The translations under genes and the position numbers were made by a program. 64,000 nt of DNA from Alteromonas sp. KC3 (lineage in GTDB: Bacteria > Pseudomonadota > Gammaproteobacteria > Enterobacterales > Alteromonadaceae): contig NZ_AP024235.1 of assembly GCF_016756315.1 (NCBI RefSeq), forward strand, positions 1,674,001 to 1,738,000, given 5' to 3'. Positions 8,259 through 18,031 of this stretch are shown piece by piece (within the stretch, counting starts at the first letter, position 1; the number at the start of each line of letters is the position of its first letter). Under the pieces are notes generated by a model, which saw only the letters and a list, made by a program, of their open reading frames with translations, had not been told where the DNA came from and made no database searches.

Positions 8259-10736
8259 ATGAACGCAAAAGCGACCAAGACGCAACCCTCTCCAGCTATC
8301 GACAAGGCAGCATTTAAAGCTGCTGTTATCAAGCATCTGCACTGCACACTAGGCACCGACGAAAATAAAGCAAACAATCACGCTTGGTGGAAAGCTACCT
8401 GTGCCGCCATTCAAGAACAAGTACTAGAAGGCCTTCGTAAGACACAGAAGAGTCATTATTTAAACGACACTCGTGCCGTGCATTATTTTTCTGCTGAGTT
8501 CTTGATGGGGCGTTTACTTTCAAACAACCTTCAAAATTTCGGTTTATTTGATGTCGCAAGTGGCGCATTGAAAGAACTAGGTGTGGAAATTTCAGATATT
8601 CTAGAAGAAGAGCCTGATATGGCGCTAGGTAATGGTGGCCTTGGGCGCCTTGCTGCTTGCTTTATCGACTCACTTGCTACTATGGAATTGCCAGCCATTG
8701 GGTATGGTATTCACTACGAACATGGCTTGTTCCGTCAGGAAATAAAGAGTGGTGCTCAAATCGAGCGTCCAGACAGCTGGCGTGATTATGGCAACCCATG
8801 GGAAATTTGCCGCCCTGAATCAATTCAAGAAGTATCGCTTTACGGCTACGTTGAAACTAAGTACGGCGAGAATGGCCGAGTGCTTAAAGAGTGGCACCCA
8901 GGTTCTATTGTAAAAGGCGTACCGTGGGATATTCCAGTAGTAGGTTACGAAGGTAAAACCGTAAACGTATTGCGTTTGTGGCAGTCAGAAGCGTCTGACT
9001 ACTTTAACTGGGATGTATTTAATGCGGGTGGTTATGTTGACGCTCAACGTGAAAACGTATCGGCAGAAACAATTTCTAAAGTCCTTTATCCGAACGATGA
9101 AACCGAAGCGGGTAAAGAGCTGCGTCTTATTCAGCAATACTTCTTCTGTTCTTGTTCACTTAAAGACATTATTCGTCGTTATAAGCGTGCACACGGAGAT
9201 GATTGGAGCCGTTTTGCTGATCAGGTAGTCATTCAGCTAAACGATACTCACCCTGCCATTGCGGTTCCAGAGTTAATGCGTATTCTTGTTGACCGCGCAG
9301 AGCTAGGTTGGGATGAAGCATGGGCTATCAGCACTAAAGTGTTTGCTTATACCAACCATACATTATTGCCAGAAGCACTAGAAAAATGGCCTGCACGAAT
9401 GATTGAGAAAATCTTACCTCGTCATTTGGAGATCATTTACGAAATCAATCATCGCTTTATGGCTGAAGTTGATAAGAAATGGCCTGGTGATAATGCGATG
9501 AAAGCGAAGCTTTCTATCATTGAAGAAGGCAACGAGAAGATGGTTCGCATGGGCCACTTATCTGTAATTGGTTCTTTTGCCGTAAACGGTGTTGCAGAAA
9601 TGCACTCTCGCTTGGTTAAATCGTCACTATTCCCTGAGTTTGACGAGCTATACCCAGGCAAACTAACAAACGTGACAAACGGTATCACGCCACGTCGCTG
9701 GTTGAAGGCATGTAACCCTGCGCTGTCTAAGCTCATCGATAAGAAAATTGGTGATGACTGGCCTAAAGATCTTGATAAGCTGCAAGGTCTTGCAAAGTTT
9801 GCTAATAACAAAACGTTCCAGAAGCAATTCATGAAAGTGAAGCTAGAGAACAAAGAATTGTTAGCGGAAGAAATTCGCAAGTCGCTTGATTTAGAGGTAG
9901 ACGTTAACGCCATATTTGATGTTCAAATTAAGCGTCTTCACGAGTACAAGCGTCAGCATCTTGCTCTTTTACACATTATGGCGCTGTATCGTCGTATTCT
10001 TGAAAACCCAGACTATGACATGCACCCTCGTGTATTCGTATTTGGCGCGAAAGCGGCACCTGGCTATAAACTAGCTAAAGATATTATCTATGCGATTAAT
10101 AAAATAGCAGATAAGATCAACAACGACCCGCGTGTGAACAACAAGATTAAAGTTGCGTTCTTGCCGAACTACCGCGTTTCTCTTGCTGAGAAGATGATTC
10201 CTGCGGCGGATGTGTCTGAGCAAATCAGTACTGCGGGTAAAGAAGCATCGGGCACCGGTAACATGAAGCTAGCGCTTAACGGTGCGGTGACAATCGGTAC
10301 ACTAGATGGTGCTAACGTTGAAATTGCTGAAGAAGTAGGCGACGACAACATCTTTATTTTTGGTCTAACAGTAGAAGAAGTCAACGAGCTTAAAGCAAAC
10401 GGCTACAATCCTTATGACTACTACTACAAAGATGCAGAAATTAAAGCGGTTCTCGACTGGCTAGAAACTGACTACTTTACACCAGGTAAGCCAGGCGCAT
10501 TAGTGTCTATTAAGCAAAGTCTTCTGGATAATGGTGACCCGTACATGGTGCTTGCGGATTTCCGCGCATACTCTGACGCACAAATTGCCGTAGATGCCGC
10601 ATATCGTGATAAAGAGCGTTGGGCTGAAATGGCCATCATCAACACGGCGAAAATGGGCAAGTTCACCTCTGACCGTTCAATTCGAGATTACGTTGAACGC
10701 GTATGGAAACTTTCACCTTGTAAGATTGAAAGCTAG
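8259..10736 (+). CDS. glgP: Glycogen/maltodextrin phosphorylase
   Basis: The enzyme releases glucose 1-phosphate from alpha-1,4-glucans using pyridoxal phosphate. The 825-residue protein shows the family blocks [13 protein letters not shown] near residue 80, [12 protein letters not shown] near residue 120, [19 protein letters not shown] near residue 420-450, [11 protein letters not shown] near residue 485, and the PLP-lysine motif [15 protein letters not shown] near residue 670. A GTG four codons upstream (8247) is possible, but the ATG at 8259 has the better ribosome-site spacing (AAGAGTGAG) and is chosen. It stands alone between two terminators; no glgB, glgC or glgA is in the window, so this is a degradation gene near pgm rather than a full glycogen operon. 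Confidence 0.96.
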   Translation: MNAKATKTQPSPAIDKAAFKAAVIKHLHCTLGTDENKANNHAWWKATCAAIQEQVLEGLRKTQKSHYLNDTRAVHYFSAEFLMGRLLSNNLQNFGLFDVASGALKELGVEISDILEEEPDMALGNGGLGRLAACFIDSLATMELPAIGYGIHYEHGLFRQEIKSGAQIERPDSWRDYGNPWEICRPESIQEVSLYGYVETKYGENGRVLKEWHPGSIVKGVPWDIPVVGYEGKTVNVLRLWQSEASDYFNWDVFNAGGYVDAQRENVSAETISKVLYPNDETEAGKELRLIQQYFFCSCSLKDIIRRYKRAHGDDWSRFADQVVIQLNDTHPAIAVPELMRILVDRAELGWDEAWAISTKVFAYTNHTLLPEALEKWPARMIEKILPRHLEIIYEINHRFMAEVDKKWPGDNAMKAKLSIIEEGNEKMVRMGHLSVIGSFAVNGVAEMHSRLVKSSLFPEFDELYPGKLTNVTNGITPRRWLKACNPALSKLIDKKIGDDWPKDLDKLQGLAKFANNKTFQKQFMKVKLENKELLAEEIRKSLDLEVDVNAIFDVQIKRLHEYKRQHLALLHIMALYRRILENPDYDMHPRVFVFGAKAAPGYKLAKDIIYAINKIADKINNDPRVNNKIKVAFLPNYRVSLAEKMIPAADVSEQISTAGKEASGTGNMKLALNGAVTIGTLDGANVEIAEEVGDDNIFIFGLTVEEVNELKANGYNPYDYYYKDAEIKAVLDWLETDYFTPGKPGALVSIKQSLLDNGDPYMVLADFRAYSDAQIAVDAAYRDKERWAEMAIINTAKMGKFTSDRSIRDYVERVWKLSPCKIES

Positions 10737-10754
10737 AGAAATACGATAAAAACC

Positions 10755-10791
10755 AAAAGCCCAGCGATGTAAGTATCTCTGGGCTTTTTTT
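10755..10791 (+). terminator. Intrinsic terminator after glgP
   Basis: AAAAGCCCAG pairs with CTGGGCTTTT around a 14-base loop, followed by a T-run, 18 bases after the glgP stop. Confidence 0.9.
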
Positions 10792-11041
10792 GTTTGCCCT
10801 GTGCAAAAAAGGCTTAATCGTTCAATCTAGCTTAAAGTTGAATGTATTTTTCCTCATTAATGAGAGTATAGTTACTCAATCATCTTTTTATGTCAGTGTG
10901 CGCTACTCAAAAAGGTGTTGATAAGAATAATAGGGTATGCAAAATCATACTTTGCCGTCGTTGCACCTCTCTATGCACCATGGTTTTATATAAGAAGTTG
11001 TTTATTCGTACCTAGCAGCGATAACGCTGAAGGAAAACATA

Positions 11042-12358
11042 ATGAGCCAAGTACATACATCGCTGGCAACTATTCCCAACCGATATGCATTTATCGATAG
11101 CATTTCACGAGAGGCTTCTCAAAGTCACTCGTTATCATTAATGCTCGTGGATGTGGTTCGTTTTTCAGATGTGACAACAAGTCTTGGCATTCACATTGGC
11201 GATCGTTTTCTGCTTGAAATCGCAAACAGAATTCAGGGCTTATTTGGTTCTCAAGTTGCGTTAGGCCGCATAAGCGGTGATATTTTTGGCATCGTATTCC
11301 CAAACGAAAATAATGAAATAGTAATGCGCGAAATGTTCGAGCGCTTAGTCGAACATTTCAAGTCACCTATGCATTATGAAGACACAGCATTTATTGCCGA
11401 CTTCAATGTGGGCGTGGTCTGCACAAGTAAGCACAGTCCTAAACAGTTTGATATCACTACCTTTGTGTCTAGAGCTGAAACCGCGCTGAAGCAAGCCAAA
11501 GAAAACAAATACGAAAACTACTTTGCACTGTCTACATTTGATAAAACAGACACAGGAAGAAGCCTAGCTTTAAAAGCCGATCTTAAGCGGGCCATTGCGA
11601 ATAATGAACTAGAACTCTACTTTCAACCAAAAGTGGATTTAAACACCTTAACTATAGTAGGTGGAGAGTGTCTTTTACGGTGGAATCATCCGCTTGATGG
11701 TGTGCTGTTCCCCGGACCGCTTATTGAGGCAGCTGAGTCTTATAATATGATGAATGAGCTTGGCTATTGGACGCTCGAGCAAGCTTTTAGGGCGCTTAAT
11801 GAATTTGACGCACTAAAGCTTCCTTTGTCATTGTCAGTGAATATTTCGCCAACACAGCTCTACGATAGTCAATTAATTCCGACCCTTGTAACGTTAAGTG
11901 AAACCTATTCGATGCCCCTTAACCGTATTGAACTGGAATTGACAGAAGACGTTGCATTATCAAATTCATTAATGGTTAAAAAGCAACTTGATCAACTGCG
12001 AAGTTTGGGTATCGCTATTTCTGTCGACGATTTCGGAAAAGGCTATTCGAATTTAGCTTATATTCGTGATTTGGATTTAGACGCTATTAAAATAGATAAA
12101 TCGTTTGTGATGGAGTTAGAAGCGCATCCGGTAAACCGCGCGATTATTGAGGCTGCAAAGGTTATTGGGAAAGCAAAAGAGTGCGCTGTGGTCGCTGAAG
12201 GTGTAGAAACCTTAGAGCAGTTACATATCTTACGCGAAGTTGGCGTTACAGAAGGGCAGGGGTACTTGTTCTCTCGCGCTGTACCTCTTAAGCACTTCAT
12301 TGCGTTGACTCAACGAGAAATCATTGTTGGGGTTTCTCCCCGTCGGGCTTTGGCTTAG
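11042..12358 (+). CDS. GGDEF-EAL protein with degenerate GGDEF, probable c-di-GMP phosphodiesterase
   Basis: The 438-residue protein starts directly with a GGDEF-fold domain (residues 15-165), whose signature is changed to SGDIF at about 78-82, so cyclase activity is not expected. The EAL domain (about 185-430) has ECLLRW in place of EALLRW, keeping the metal-binding Glu. It also keeps the Asn of NISPTQL, the Glu of LTEDV, the two Asp of VDDFGKGYSNL, the Lys of IKIDKSF, the Glu of VAEGVET and QGYLFSRAVP. This set is consistent with an active phosphodiesterase cleaving c-di-GMP to pGpG. No membrane helix or sensor domain is visible. AAGGAAAACATA precedes the ATG. It is a single gene with no obvious operon partner. 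Confidence 0.9.
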   Translation: MSQVHTSLATIPNRYAFIDSISREASQSHSLSLMLVDVVRFSDVTTSLGIHIGDRFLLEIANRIQGLFGSQVALGRISGDIFGIVFPNENNEIVMREMFERLVEHFKSPMHYEDTAFIADFNVGVVCTSKHSPKQFDITTFVSRAETALKQAKENKYENYFALSTFDKTDTGRSLALKADLKRAIANNELELYFQPKVDLNTLTIVGGECLLRWNHPLDGVLFPGPLIEAAESYNMMNELGYWTLEQAFRALNEFDALKLPLSLSVNISPTQLYDSQLIPTLVTLSETYSMPLNRIELELTEDVALSNSLMVKKQLDQLRSLGIAISVDDFGKGYSNLAYIRDLDLDAIKIDKSFVMELEAHPVNRAIIEAAKVIGKAKECAVVAEGVETLEQLHILREVGVTEGQGYLFSRAVPLKHFIALTQREIIVGVSPRRALA

Positions 12359-12459
12359 TAAGGTCATTTACACTTCACCCACAATATTAATGTCCATCAG
12401 ATGATTTTGTGCGGCGCTATCGTTACACTATAGCCATTCACGATTAGACTGGTTATGAC

Positions 12460-13491
12460 ATGCAACAACTTATTGATAGCGGCGACTTTTTATCATTATC
12501 GCGTCGCTCCCCAGAACGCTTTGACGACCCTATACATTTCACACTCAATAACGGTACACAAGTAAGCGTAAGCGCGCCCGGTATCATTAGCTTTTTTCCT
12601 CAGTCTATTGCCACACCAAAAAAACAAATTGTTTTATCTTGCGGCGTGCACGGTAATGAAACCGCTCCTATTGAGATTTGCGATGAATTAGTAATGCGAA
12701 TTCTCAAAAGTGAGCTAACACTTTCGCACAACGTGCTGTTCCTGTTTGGTAATTTACCAGCAATGGATATTGCACAGCGATTTGTTGAAGAGAACATGAA
12801 CCGTTTATTTAGTGGCGCTCATTCAGAAGGTGAAGGATTGGTTAATCAGGAACGCGTTAGAGCTAAAGCCCTCGAAGACGCTGTTGCAACATTTTTTGAA
12901 AAGAATGAAGGACCGCGTTATCACTACGATTTACACACGGCCATACGTGCATCTAAGAATGAAAAATTTGCAGTTTATCCTTATTTGCACGAACGCAAAC
13001 ACAGTAAAGGGCAACTTGCATTTTTGGCAGCGTGCGGTGTTAAGACTATCTTGCTTTCTGAAAGCGCAACAACGACGTTTAGTTATTTTTCATCATACCA
13101 ATTCAACGCCCATGCATTTACGGTTGAATTAGGCAAAGTGCGACCATTTGGTGAGAATGATATGACCCGTTTTGAGGATGCGAAACAGGCCATTACGTCG
13201 CTCATTACCCAAGATGATTTTGCACCTGATGTGGACGTGGCCGAATTAGATATCTATCGAGTGAATCAAGTCATCAACAAACATTACGACGACTTTACCC
13301 TTCATTTTGATGATGATACGCCTAACTTTATGGATTATGCCAAAGGGACAGTGTTGGCTAGCGAGAAGGGGAAAGACTATATTGCAGAGCATGAAGGCGA
13401 AGCGATAGTGTTTCCTAATGCCAACGTAGCAATTGGACAACGCGCGCTGCTAACGGTAGTACCAACAACTCTGGAAGACCTCGATGTTTGA
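12460..13491 (+). CDS. astE: Succinylglutamate desuccinylase
   Basis: AstE hydrolyses N2-succinylglutamate to succinate and glutamate, the last step of the arginine succinyltransferase pathway. The 343-residue zinc peptidase-like protein shows CGVHGNETAPIE near residue 63 (zinc His and Glu), a second zinc His in YDLHTAIR near residue 152, and VELGKVRPFGEND near residue 223. Length fits the family (E. coli 322). No other ast gene is in the window, so the pathway would have to be completed elsewhere. The downstream HIT gene overlaps its end by 8 bases. Confidence 0.9.
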   Translation: MQQLIDSGDFLSLSRRSPERFDDPIHFTLNNGTQVSVSAPGIISFFPQSIATPKKQIVLSCGVHGNETAPIEICDELVMRILKSELTLSHNVLFLFGNLPAMDIAQRFVEENMNRLFSGAHSEGEGLVNQERVRAKALEDAVATFFEKNEGPRYHYDLHTAIRASKNEKFAVYPYLHERKHSKGQLAFLAACGVKTILLSESATTTFSYFSSYQFNAHAFTVELGKVRPFGENDMTRFEDAKQAITSLITQDDFAPDVDVAELDIYRVNQVINKHYDDFTLHFDDDTPNFMDYAKGTVLASEKGKDYIAEHEGEAIVFPNANVAIGQRALLTVVPTTLEDLDV

Positions 13492-13900
13492 GTTAGATAG
13501 CCGTTTACACAATGATACATTTTTTGTCTGTGATCTTACGTTGTGTCGTGTACTGTTGATGAACGATAGTCAGTTTCCCTGGCTTATTCTTGTGCCTAGA
13601 AAAAATGACATAGCGGAAATTATCGATTTAACTGAGCACGAGCAAATATTGCTACTTCAAGAGTCGGCAACGGTTTCAAAGGTTTTGCAAGCGGTTTTCA
13701 CACCTTTTAAGTTAAATGTAGCAGCATTAGGGAATGTGGTTAGACAGCTTCATGTTCATCATGTTGCGCGATTTGAAGGTGATATGGCATGGCCAAAGCC
13801 AGTGTGGGGTAACCAAGCTGCAATTCCTTATAAAGAAGAGAGTGCGAAATTGCTAATTGCGCAGATAAAACAGCATCTTGAAATAGAAAATGCAAAGTAA
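13484..13900 (+). CDS. HIT-domain protein
   Basis: The 138-residue protein belongs to the histidine triad superfamily of nucleotide hydrolases/transferases. Near residue 90 it has LNVAALGNVVRQLHVHHVARFEGD-type sequence; the catalytic strand reads LHVHHVAR, so the H-x-H pair is present and the third position is shifted compared with the canonical HxHxH. The surrounding PWLILVPRK and WPKPVWG segments are typical of a gammaproteobacterial HIT subfamily of about 140 residues. It overlaps astE by 8 bases and is probably co-translated. Substrate unknown. Confidence 0.88.
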   Translation: MFELDSRLHNDTFFVCDLTLCRVLLMNDSQFPWLILVPRKNDIAEIIDLTEHEQILLLQESATVSKVLQAVFTPFKLNVAALGNVVRQLHVHHVARFEGDMAWPKPVWGNQAAIPYKEESAKLLIAQIKQHLEIENAK

Positions 13901-13945
13901 GGTTGTGACTGATTGCGACAACATTAATTAAAAAAGGAGTTACAC

Positions 13946-14272
13946 ATGATTGTTTCTACAACCCCGACATTAGAGGGACATAAGATTGAGGCATACTATG
14001 GCATCGTGGTTGGCGAAGCGGTGATGGGAGCCAATGTTTTTAAGGACCTTTTTGCCTCAATAAGAGATATCGTAGGTGGGCGTTCTGGATCTTATGAAGA
14101 GGAACTAACCACAGCGCGTAAATTAGCATTTACTGAACTGGAGCACGAAGCGCGGAGCATGGGCGCAAATGCCGTAGTAGGTATCGATTTAGACTATCAA
14201 GTTATCGGCGACAAAGGCAGTATGCTAATGGTAAGCATAAGTGGTACTGCTGTTAAAACGACGCCGCTTTAA
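13946..14272 (+). CDS. YbjQ/UPF0145 family protein
   Basis: The 108-residue protein matches the YbjQ family: an N-terminal [39 protein letters not shown] block, a [11 protein letters not shown] segment near residue 50, and [15 protein letters not shown] near residue 75. Structures of the family are pentameric dodecin-like assemblies and the domain is sometimes called a putative heavy-metal-binding domain, but the function is not known. The ATG has a strong AAGGAG site. It stands alone, 45 bases after the HIT gene. Confidence 0.88.
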   Translation: MIVSTTPTLEGHKIEAYYGIVVGEAVMGANVFKDLFASIRDIVGGRSGSYEEELTTARKLAFTELEHEARSMGANAVVGIDLDYQVIGDKGSMLMVSISGTAVKTTPL

Positions 14273-14480
14273 GCCAAGTTCCTTTCCTAGGGCATAGCAC
14301 GACTATACCTTTTTTATTTAGTCTACCTTTTCGAGTGGACAAGCACCTATGCGCTTTTGTACTAATAGGTCCAATAAAAAAAAAGCGTTGAAATATTCAC
14401 CTCTATTATTGGGCTTATGGTCTACTTTTTCGACGGAAATGTAGACAGTGGTTTATACTCAAGCGAAGGGAGGCGACACT
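14273..14480. promoter_or_regulatory. Intergenic region with repeated GTCTAC(C/T)TTTTCGA element
   Basis: GTCTACCTTTTCGA at 14321-14334 and GTCTACTTTTTCGA at 14420-14433 differ at one of 14 positions and lie 99 bases apart. Each is followed by an inverted partner: GTGGAC at 14335-14340 and GTAGAC at 14441-14446. CCAATAA and TTATTGG also form a weak inverted repeat between them. They sit just before the hypothetical gene at 14481 and may be binding sites; the regulator is unknown. Confidence 0.35.
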
Positions 14481-14936
14481 ATGGATAAAAATAAATTCGA
14501 TGCTCATGGAGAGGTTAAGGCTAGGTTTAACAGAAGCCAACATATTCTCTATATCGACTTGAAAGGGCCTTTTAATTTAGAGTTTATGCACAAATACGAA
14601 GTGGTTGTTGGTGCACAAAGAGCAAAGGTTGATGTGCCTTGTTGGGGTAGTGTGGTTAACGTAAATGGTTTAGCATTAGCTCCCATGGCCGCAACGAATA
14701 GCGGTCAGCTTATAGTTGATAAGGCGGTTGCTCAGGGCCTCGTTGCGACAGCCATAGTTTTTCACGAAGCAGAAGGGGCTGAGTTACAAAGAAAATTCTG
14801 GTCTCGCGTTTACGAGACATCGTCATTGCCCTTTGCGTTTTTTCCTACTACAAAAGAAGCCACTGACTGGTTGTCTGAAAAAATTCTCAGCTGTTTGCAA
14901 ACAAAGAGACTCGATCATTCGATGAGAGTAAATTAA
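14481..14936 (+). CDS. Conserved-looking protein of unknown function
   Basis: The ATG at 14481 has a very good GGAGG ribosome site seven bases upstream; an in-frame GTG at 14448 has none. The 151-residue product has no signal peptide or membrane helix. Its pattern of ILYIDLKGPFNLEF near residue 20, a middle AVAQGLVATAIVFHEAEGA segment near residue 82 and a C-terminal FPTTKEATDWLSEKI resembles the fold pattern of STAS/SpoIIAA-like single-domain proteins (strand-helix alternation ending in 'TxEEAxxWL'). This is a fold impression only, and no function is assigned. Confidence 0.65.
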   Translation: MDKNKFDAHGEVKARFNRSQHILYIDLKGPFNLEFMHKYEVVVGAQRAKVDVPCWGSVVNVNGLALAPMAATNSGQLIVDKAVAQGLVATAIVFHEAEGAELQRKFWSRVYETSSLPFAFFPTTKEATDWLSEKILSCLQTKRLDHSMRVN

Positions 14937-15039
14937 TGAATTTAGCCTTGCCCCAAAGTAAACGTTATTCATTGTAAAGTGTATGCAATTTCCGTATAAC
15001 TAATTGAATATAAAAACTAAGGGATTAAAAGGAATAAGC

Positions 15040-15510
15040 ATGCTAAAAACAATGTTTAAAAGGAAAACACAAGCAACCAAGTTCAGAGGTGTATTACTGG
15101 CTACCGTAGCAACAGCTGCTGTAGTGACGGCGTCTACCGCTTTGGTACTCACAAGTAACCCTGCTAGCGCGGCTGATAGTGTGAATGCAGCTGAAGCTAA
15201 TACGGCATCAGTAATAAAGCGTGCGCTACCTAAGTACCCTAAATATGCGGTTAAAAATGGCATCGAGGGCTCAGTGTTAGTTAACTTTAGTATTGAAAGC
15301 GACGGCAACGTTTCTGACATCGAAGTTGTTGCTTCAGATCATGATGGCCTGTTTGATGCGACCGCAATTTTAGGCGTTCAAAAATGGCTCTACACAAAAC
15401 CTGCTCATAAAATTCGCAATAACTATGTTGCCATTGAGTTCGCACTCACCGACAATCCAAAAACATCACAATTTAGCAATGTAGAAAAAATTCAGGTTCG
15501 AGCAGACTAA
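15040..15510 (+). CDS. Periplasmic TonB C-terminal domain protein
   Basis: The ATG at 15040 has AAAAGGAATAAGC upstream and gives 156 residues; an in-frame TTG further upstream is rejected. An N-terminal basic stretch and hydrophobic helix (residues 17-45) act as signal peptide or anchor, ending in ASA. The rest is a TonB-C domain: PKYPKYAVKNGIEGSVLVNFSI-like start near residue 62, then GNVSDIEVVASDHDGLFDATAILGVQKWLY. There is no Pro-rich spacer, so this is not a classic TonB that spans the periplasm but a short TonB-C-like protein. It is convergent with the DUF2897 gene. Confidence 0.82.
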   Translation: MLKTMFKRKTQATKFRGVLLATVATAAVVTASTALVLTSNPASAADSVNAAEANTASVIKRALPKYPKYAVKNGIEGSVLVNFSIESDGNVSDIEVVASDHDGLFDATAILGVQKWLYTKPAHKIRNNYVAIEFALTDNPKTSQFSNVEKIQVRAD

Positions 15511-15528
15511 AAAGGTAAGGGGGTTCAC

Positions 15529-15732
15529 TTACCAATCATCTTCATCGTCAAAACCATTTTTCTTCTTATCTTGGCTGCGGTGTGCTGAACTGTCAGCCTC
15601 TTCATTATCAGAGTCAAATGGTTTTGAAGGTGTTGGGAACTTAAATTTCGCGCTGTATTTAAGCAGTGTGATGTTACCCACCACTACACCTAGTACCAAC
15701 ACAATAATCACTAATAGCCAGGTTAAATCCAT
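15529..15732 (-). CDS. DUF2897 small membrane protein
   Basis: A 67-residue protein starting MDLTWLLVIIVLVLGVVVGNI, with one membrane helix (residues 4-23), a short LKYSAKFKFP segment and an acidic, Asp/Glu-rich tail ending DDEDDW. This fits the small DUF2897 family of gammaproteobacteria. The upstream AAGGGT supports the ATG at 15732 over a longer frame. Function unknown. Confidence 0.75.
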   Translation of the reverse strand: MDLTWLLVIIVLVLGVVVGNITLLKYSAKFKFPTPSKPFDSDNEEADSSAHRSQDKKKNGFDDEDDW

Positions 15733-15771
15733 TGTGTTTACCCTTTTTGTTTTAAACTGCAATAGTGCAGT

Positions 15772-16464
15772 TTACACGGCACTTCTATTGCCCTTGTTTA
15801 AGACATAACGATTATACAGCGAAGGAAGCATGGCAAGAATTGTTGCTTTGCCTTCTATTTCACTTTCACTTAATGCGTTTTCTAGTGCCTGAATATTTCT
15901 CGCTTTTTCAAAACGTTTCGAAATAGCACTATGGCTTAAGTGCCAAGGTTCCCTTGCGACGCCACCGGTACTTTCACTGAATGGACGGAAAAAACCAAAT
16001 CTGGCCATGTGCTGCTCTAGCCAACACGCAAGCAAATAGCATGGTCCGCCGCGTTCATACTCACTTTCAACAAGATCAAAACGTCCATTGAGTTTTTCGA
16101 CAGACGTTTTGTCGTAAACATCGAAATCTGTTCCCCAATGGTGACGGCTGCCACCGGGTAACGCTGACCACATTAAAATGGCGTGAAGTTTCTCTTCATC
16201 GCTTAGTGTGTCTGGCCGTAAGGGTTGACTATTCTTATCGAGGATGGCGGTCTCGCCCCGCCATTTTCGATTAAAAATAGCAGTTTGGCGAGCAAAGTCT
16301 CGGTAACTGCTAACAAGTTGTAAGTCGAGCCCATCTTGCGCTGCTGCCTGTTGCATTGCCGTAAAGTCATCAACAACGTCAGGGTGAAGTCTATGGTTAG
16401 TGCCAACGTCAACCAAATAGTTGTTGTGTAGGCCTAACCATTGATTATCAGAAACAGGAGACAT
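15772..16464 (-). CDS. M15 family D-alanyl-D-alanine carboxypeptidase (VanY-like)
   Basis: The 230-residue protein carries the M15 zinc peptidase motifs: SSYRDFARQTAIF near residue 52, the first zinc pair in SRHHWGTDFDVYD near residue 106 (His and Asp), and the third ligand and catalytic Glu region in EPWHLSH near residue 172. Such enzymes trim the terminal D-Ala of peptidoglycan peptides. No signal peptide is evident at the chosen start, so localisation is uncertain. Its ATG coincides with the last base of dapE (one-base overlap ATGTCTCC... after TA), so it is co-transcribed with dapE; both act on diaminopimelate/cell-wall chemistry. Confidence 0.88.
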   Translation of the reverse strand: MSPVSDNQWLGLHNNYLVDVGTNHRLHPDVVDDFTAMQQAAAQDGLDLQLVSSYRDFARQTAIFNRKWRGETAILDKNSQPLRPDTLSDEEKLHAILMWSALPGGSRHHWGTDFDVYDKTSVEKLNGRFDLVESEYERGGPCYLLACWLEQHMARFGFFRPFSESTGGVAREPWHLSHSAISKRFEKARNIQALENALSESEIEGKATILAMLPSLYNRYVLNKGNRSAV

Positions 16465-17600
16465 TAGTGAGCAAGTAGCCGTTCTAATATGCCAAAGTAC
16501 ATATCTGCGAGTTGTTCGAGATCTGCCATCTTAACGCACTCGTCAATCTTGTGAATCGTTGCATTGACCGGCCCAAGTTCGATAACTTGCGCCCCCGTTG
16601 GAGCAATAAAACGTCCATCAGACGTACCGCCCGCTGTAGACAGGACTGTAGGCTTTCCCTTAACTGCTTCAATAGCGCCTTGCGCGGCGTCTAGTAACGC
16701 GCCTGTATCGGTCAAGAAAGGTTGGCCATTAAATGTCCACTTAATGTCGTAATCAAGCTCATGTTTGTCCAAAATAGTGGTCACACGTTCAATAAGAAGT
16801 TGGTCAGTCACTTGCGTTGAAAAGCGAAAGTTAAAACAAACGTGAAGTTCACCAGGAATAACGTTGCCTGCGCCTGTACCACCGTGAATATTAGATATTT
16901 GAAAACTAGTCGGTGGGAAAAACTCATTGCCATCATCCCAGTGCGATTTTGCGAGTTCATCTAGCGCAGCGGCAGCAAGATGCACTGGGTTTTTGGCCAG
17001 GTGAGGATAAGCAACATGTCCTTGAACCCCTTTTACCACTAAATCGCCTGTAAGCGAGCCTCTACGGCCATTTTTAACGATATCTCCCACTTCATCAGTT
17101 GACGAGGGTTCACCCACTACACACCATGTTATTTTTTCATTGCGAGCTTCTAGGGTGTCAATGACACGGGTTGTGCCGTTAATAAAAGGGCCTTCTTCAT
17201 CACTGGTAATCAGATAAGCAATACTGCCTTTATGGTCGGGATACTTGTTAACGAATTCTCTTGTTGCAACCAGCATTGCAGCTAAGCTGCCTTTCATGTC
17301 AGCTGCACCTCTGCCATGTAGATATCCATCTACTTCTGTGGCTACGAATGGGGGCGTCTTCCATGCGTCTTCAGGACCGCTAGGCACTACATCTGTGTGA
17401 CCGGCAAAACAAAATACAGGGCCTTCTTTGCCTCTACGCGACCAAAGGTTTGTGGTGTCGTCAAATACCATGGTTTCATTTGCAAACCCCAGCGCCCCTA
17501 AAAAGTCTTTCATTGCTTCCTGGCAACCCGCATCCTCAGGCGTTACTGAACGCCGATTCATTAGATTTTCAGCAATTTCAATAACGGAATCGTTTAACAA
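16464..17600 (-). CDS. dapE: Succinyl-diaminopimelate desuccinylase
   Basis: DapE hydrolyses N-succinyl-LL-diaminopimelate to LL-diaminopimelate and succinate in the lysine and peptidoglycan pathway. The 378-residue dinuclear zinc enzyme shows [11 protein letters not shown] near residue 65 (His ligand), [14 protein letters not shown] near residue 97 (bridging Asp), [15 protein letters not shown] near residue 132 (catalytic and ligand Glu), GEPSSTD near residue 162 and the C-terminal ligand in [12 protein letters not shown]. Length matches E. coli (375). It overlaps the upstream yffB-like gene by 7 bases, the same pairing as in E. coli. Confidence 0.96.
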   Translation of the reverse strand: MLNDSVIEIAENLMNRRSVTPEDAGCQEAMKDFLGALGFANETMVFDDTTNLWSRRGKEGPVFCFAGHTDVVPSGPEDAWKTPPFVATEVDGYLHGRGAADMKGSLAAMLVATREFVNKYPDHKGSIAYLITSDEEGPFINGTTRVIDTLEARNEKITWCVVGEPSSTDEVGDIVKNGRRGSLTGDLVVKGVQGHVAYPHLAKNPVHLAAAALDELAKSHWDDGNEFFPPTSFQISNIHGGTGAGNVIPGELHVCFNFRFSTQVTDQLLIERVTTILDKHELDYDIKWTFNGQPFLTDTGALLDAAQGAIEAVKGKPTVLSTAGGTSDGRFIAPTGAQVIELGPVNATIHKIDECVKMADLEQLADMYFGILERLLAH

Positions 17601-17941
17601 AATATGCCCTCGTATTGTGCGGGTTTAAAGCCAATATAAAAGCTGTTGTTATGCAACAGGATAGGGCGCTTAACCATAGCTGGGTGAAGCTCAAGTAGCG
17701 CCAATGCTTTGTCCTTATCAATCGACGCTTTTTCAGTCTCGTCTAACTGTCGATAGGTTGTACCGCGTTTATTGAGCATGGCTTCCCAGCCTAGCGCTGC
17801 TTCTGCTCGTTGCAGAAAGTCTGCATCTATTCCGTCTTTGCGATAGTCGTGAAAAGTAAATTCGACATTGTTGTCAGTAAGCCATTTTTTAGCTTTTTTA
17901 ATGGTGTCACAGTTGGGAATACCGTAAAGCACTGTACTCAT
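17594..17941 (-). CDS. ArsC/Spx-family reductase-like protein (YffB type)
   Basis: A 115-residue thioredoxin-fold protein with [16 protein letters not shown] at the N-terminus; the single Cys followed by the helix is the ArsC-family catalytic position. DYRKDG near residue 36 and a C-terminal [16 protein letters not shown] segment are also typical. YffB-type proteins are thought to be glutathione-dependent thiol reductases, not arsenate reductases. The ATG at 17941 has GGAA upstream and is preferred to an ATG four codons earlier. Located directly upstream of and overlapping dapE as in E. coli. Confidence 0.87.
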   Translation of the reverse strand: MSTVLYGIPNCDTIKKAKKWLTDNNVEFTFHDYRKDGIDADFLQRAEAALGWEAMLNKRGTTYRQLDETEKASIDKDKALALLELHPAMVKRPILLHNNSFYIGFKPAQYEGIFC

Positions 17942-18031
17942 AAAAAATTCCATACTACTTGTTGTTGTTTCGTTAAATATACTTGCGCACTTTTAGTCAT
18001 TACAAATAAAGGCATTCGACAGCTGGCCGAT

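Noticed and set aside
9449..9913. 154-codon minus-strand open frame
   Set aside because: Antisense to glycogen phosphorylase; composition is that of a reverse-complement shadow.
15514..15533. GGTAAG/CTTACC hairpin as terminator between the TonB-C and DUF2897 genes
   Set aside because: Only six base pairs, no T-run, and it overlaps the coding end.
17594..17941. Arsenate reductase
   Set aside because: The fold and Cys fit ArsC, but the dapE linkage and sequence fit the YffB group, which does not reduce arsenate; no ars genes are present.
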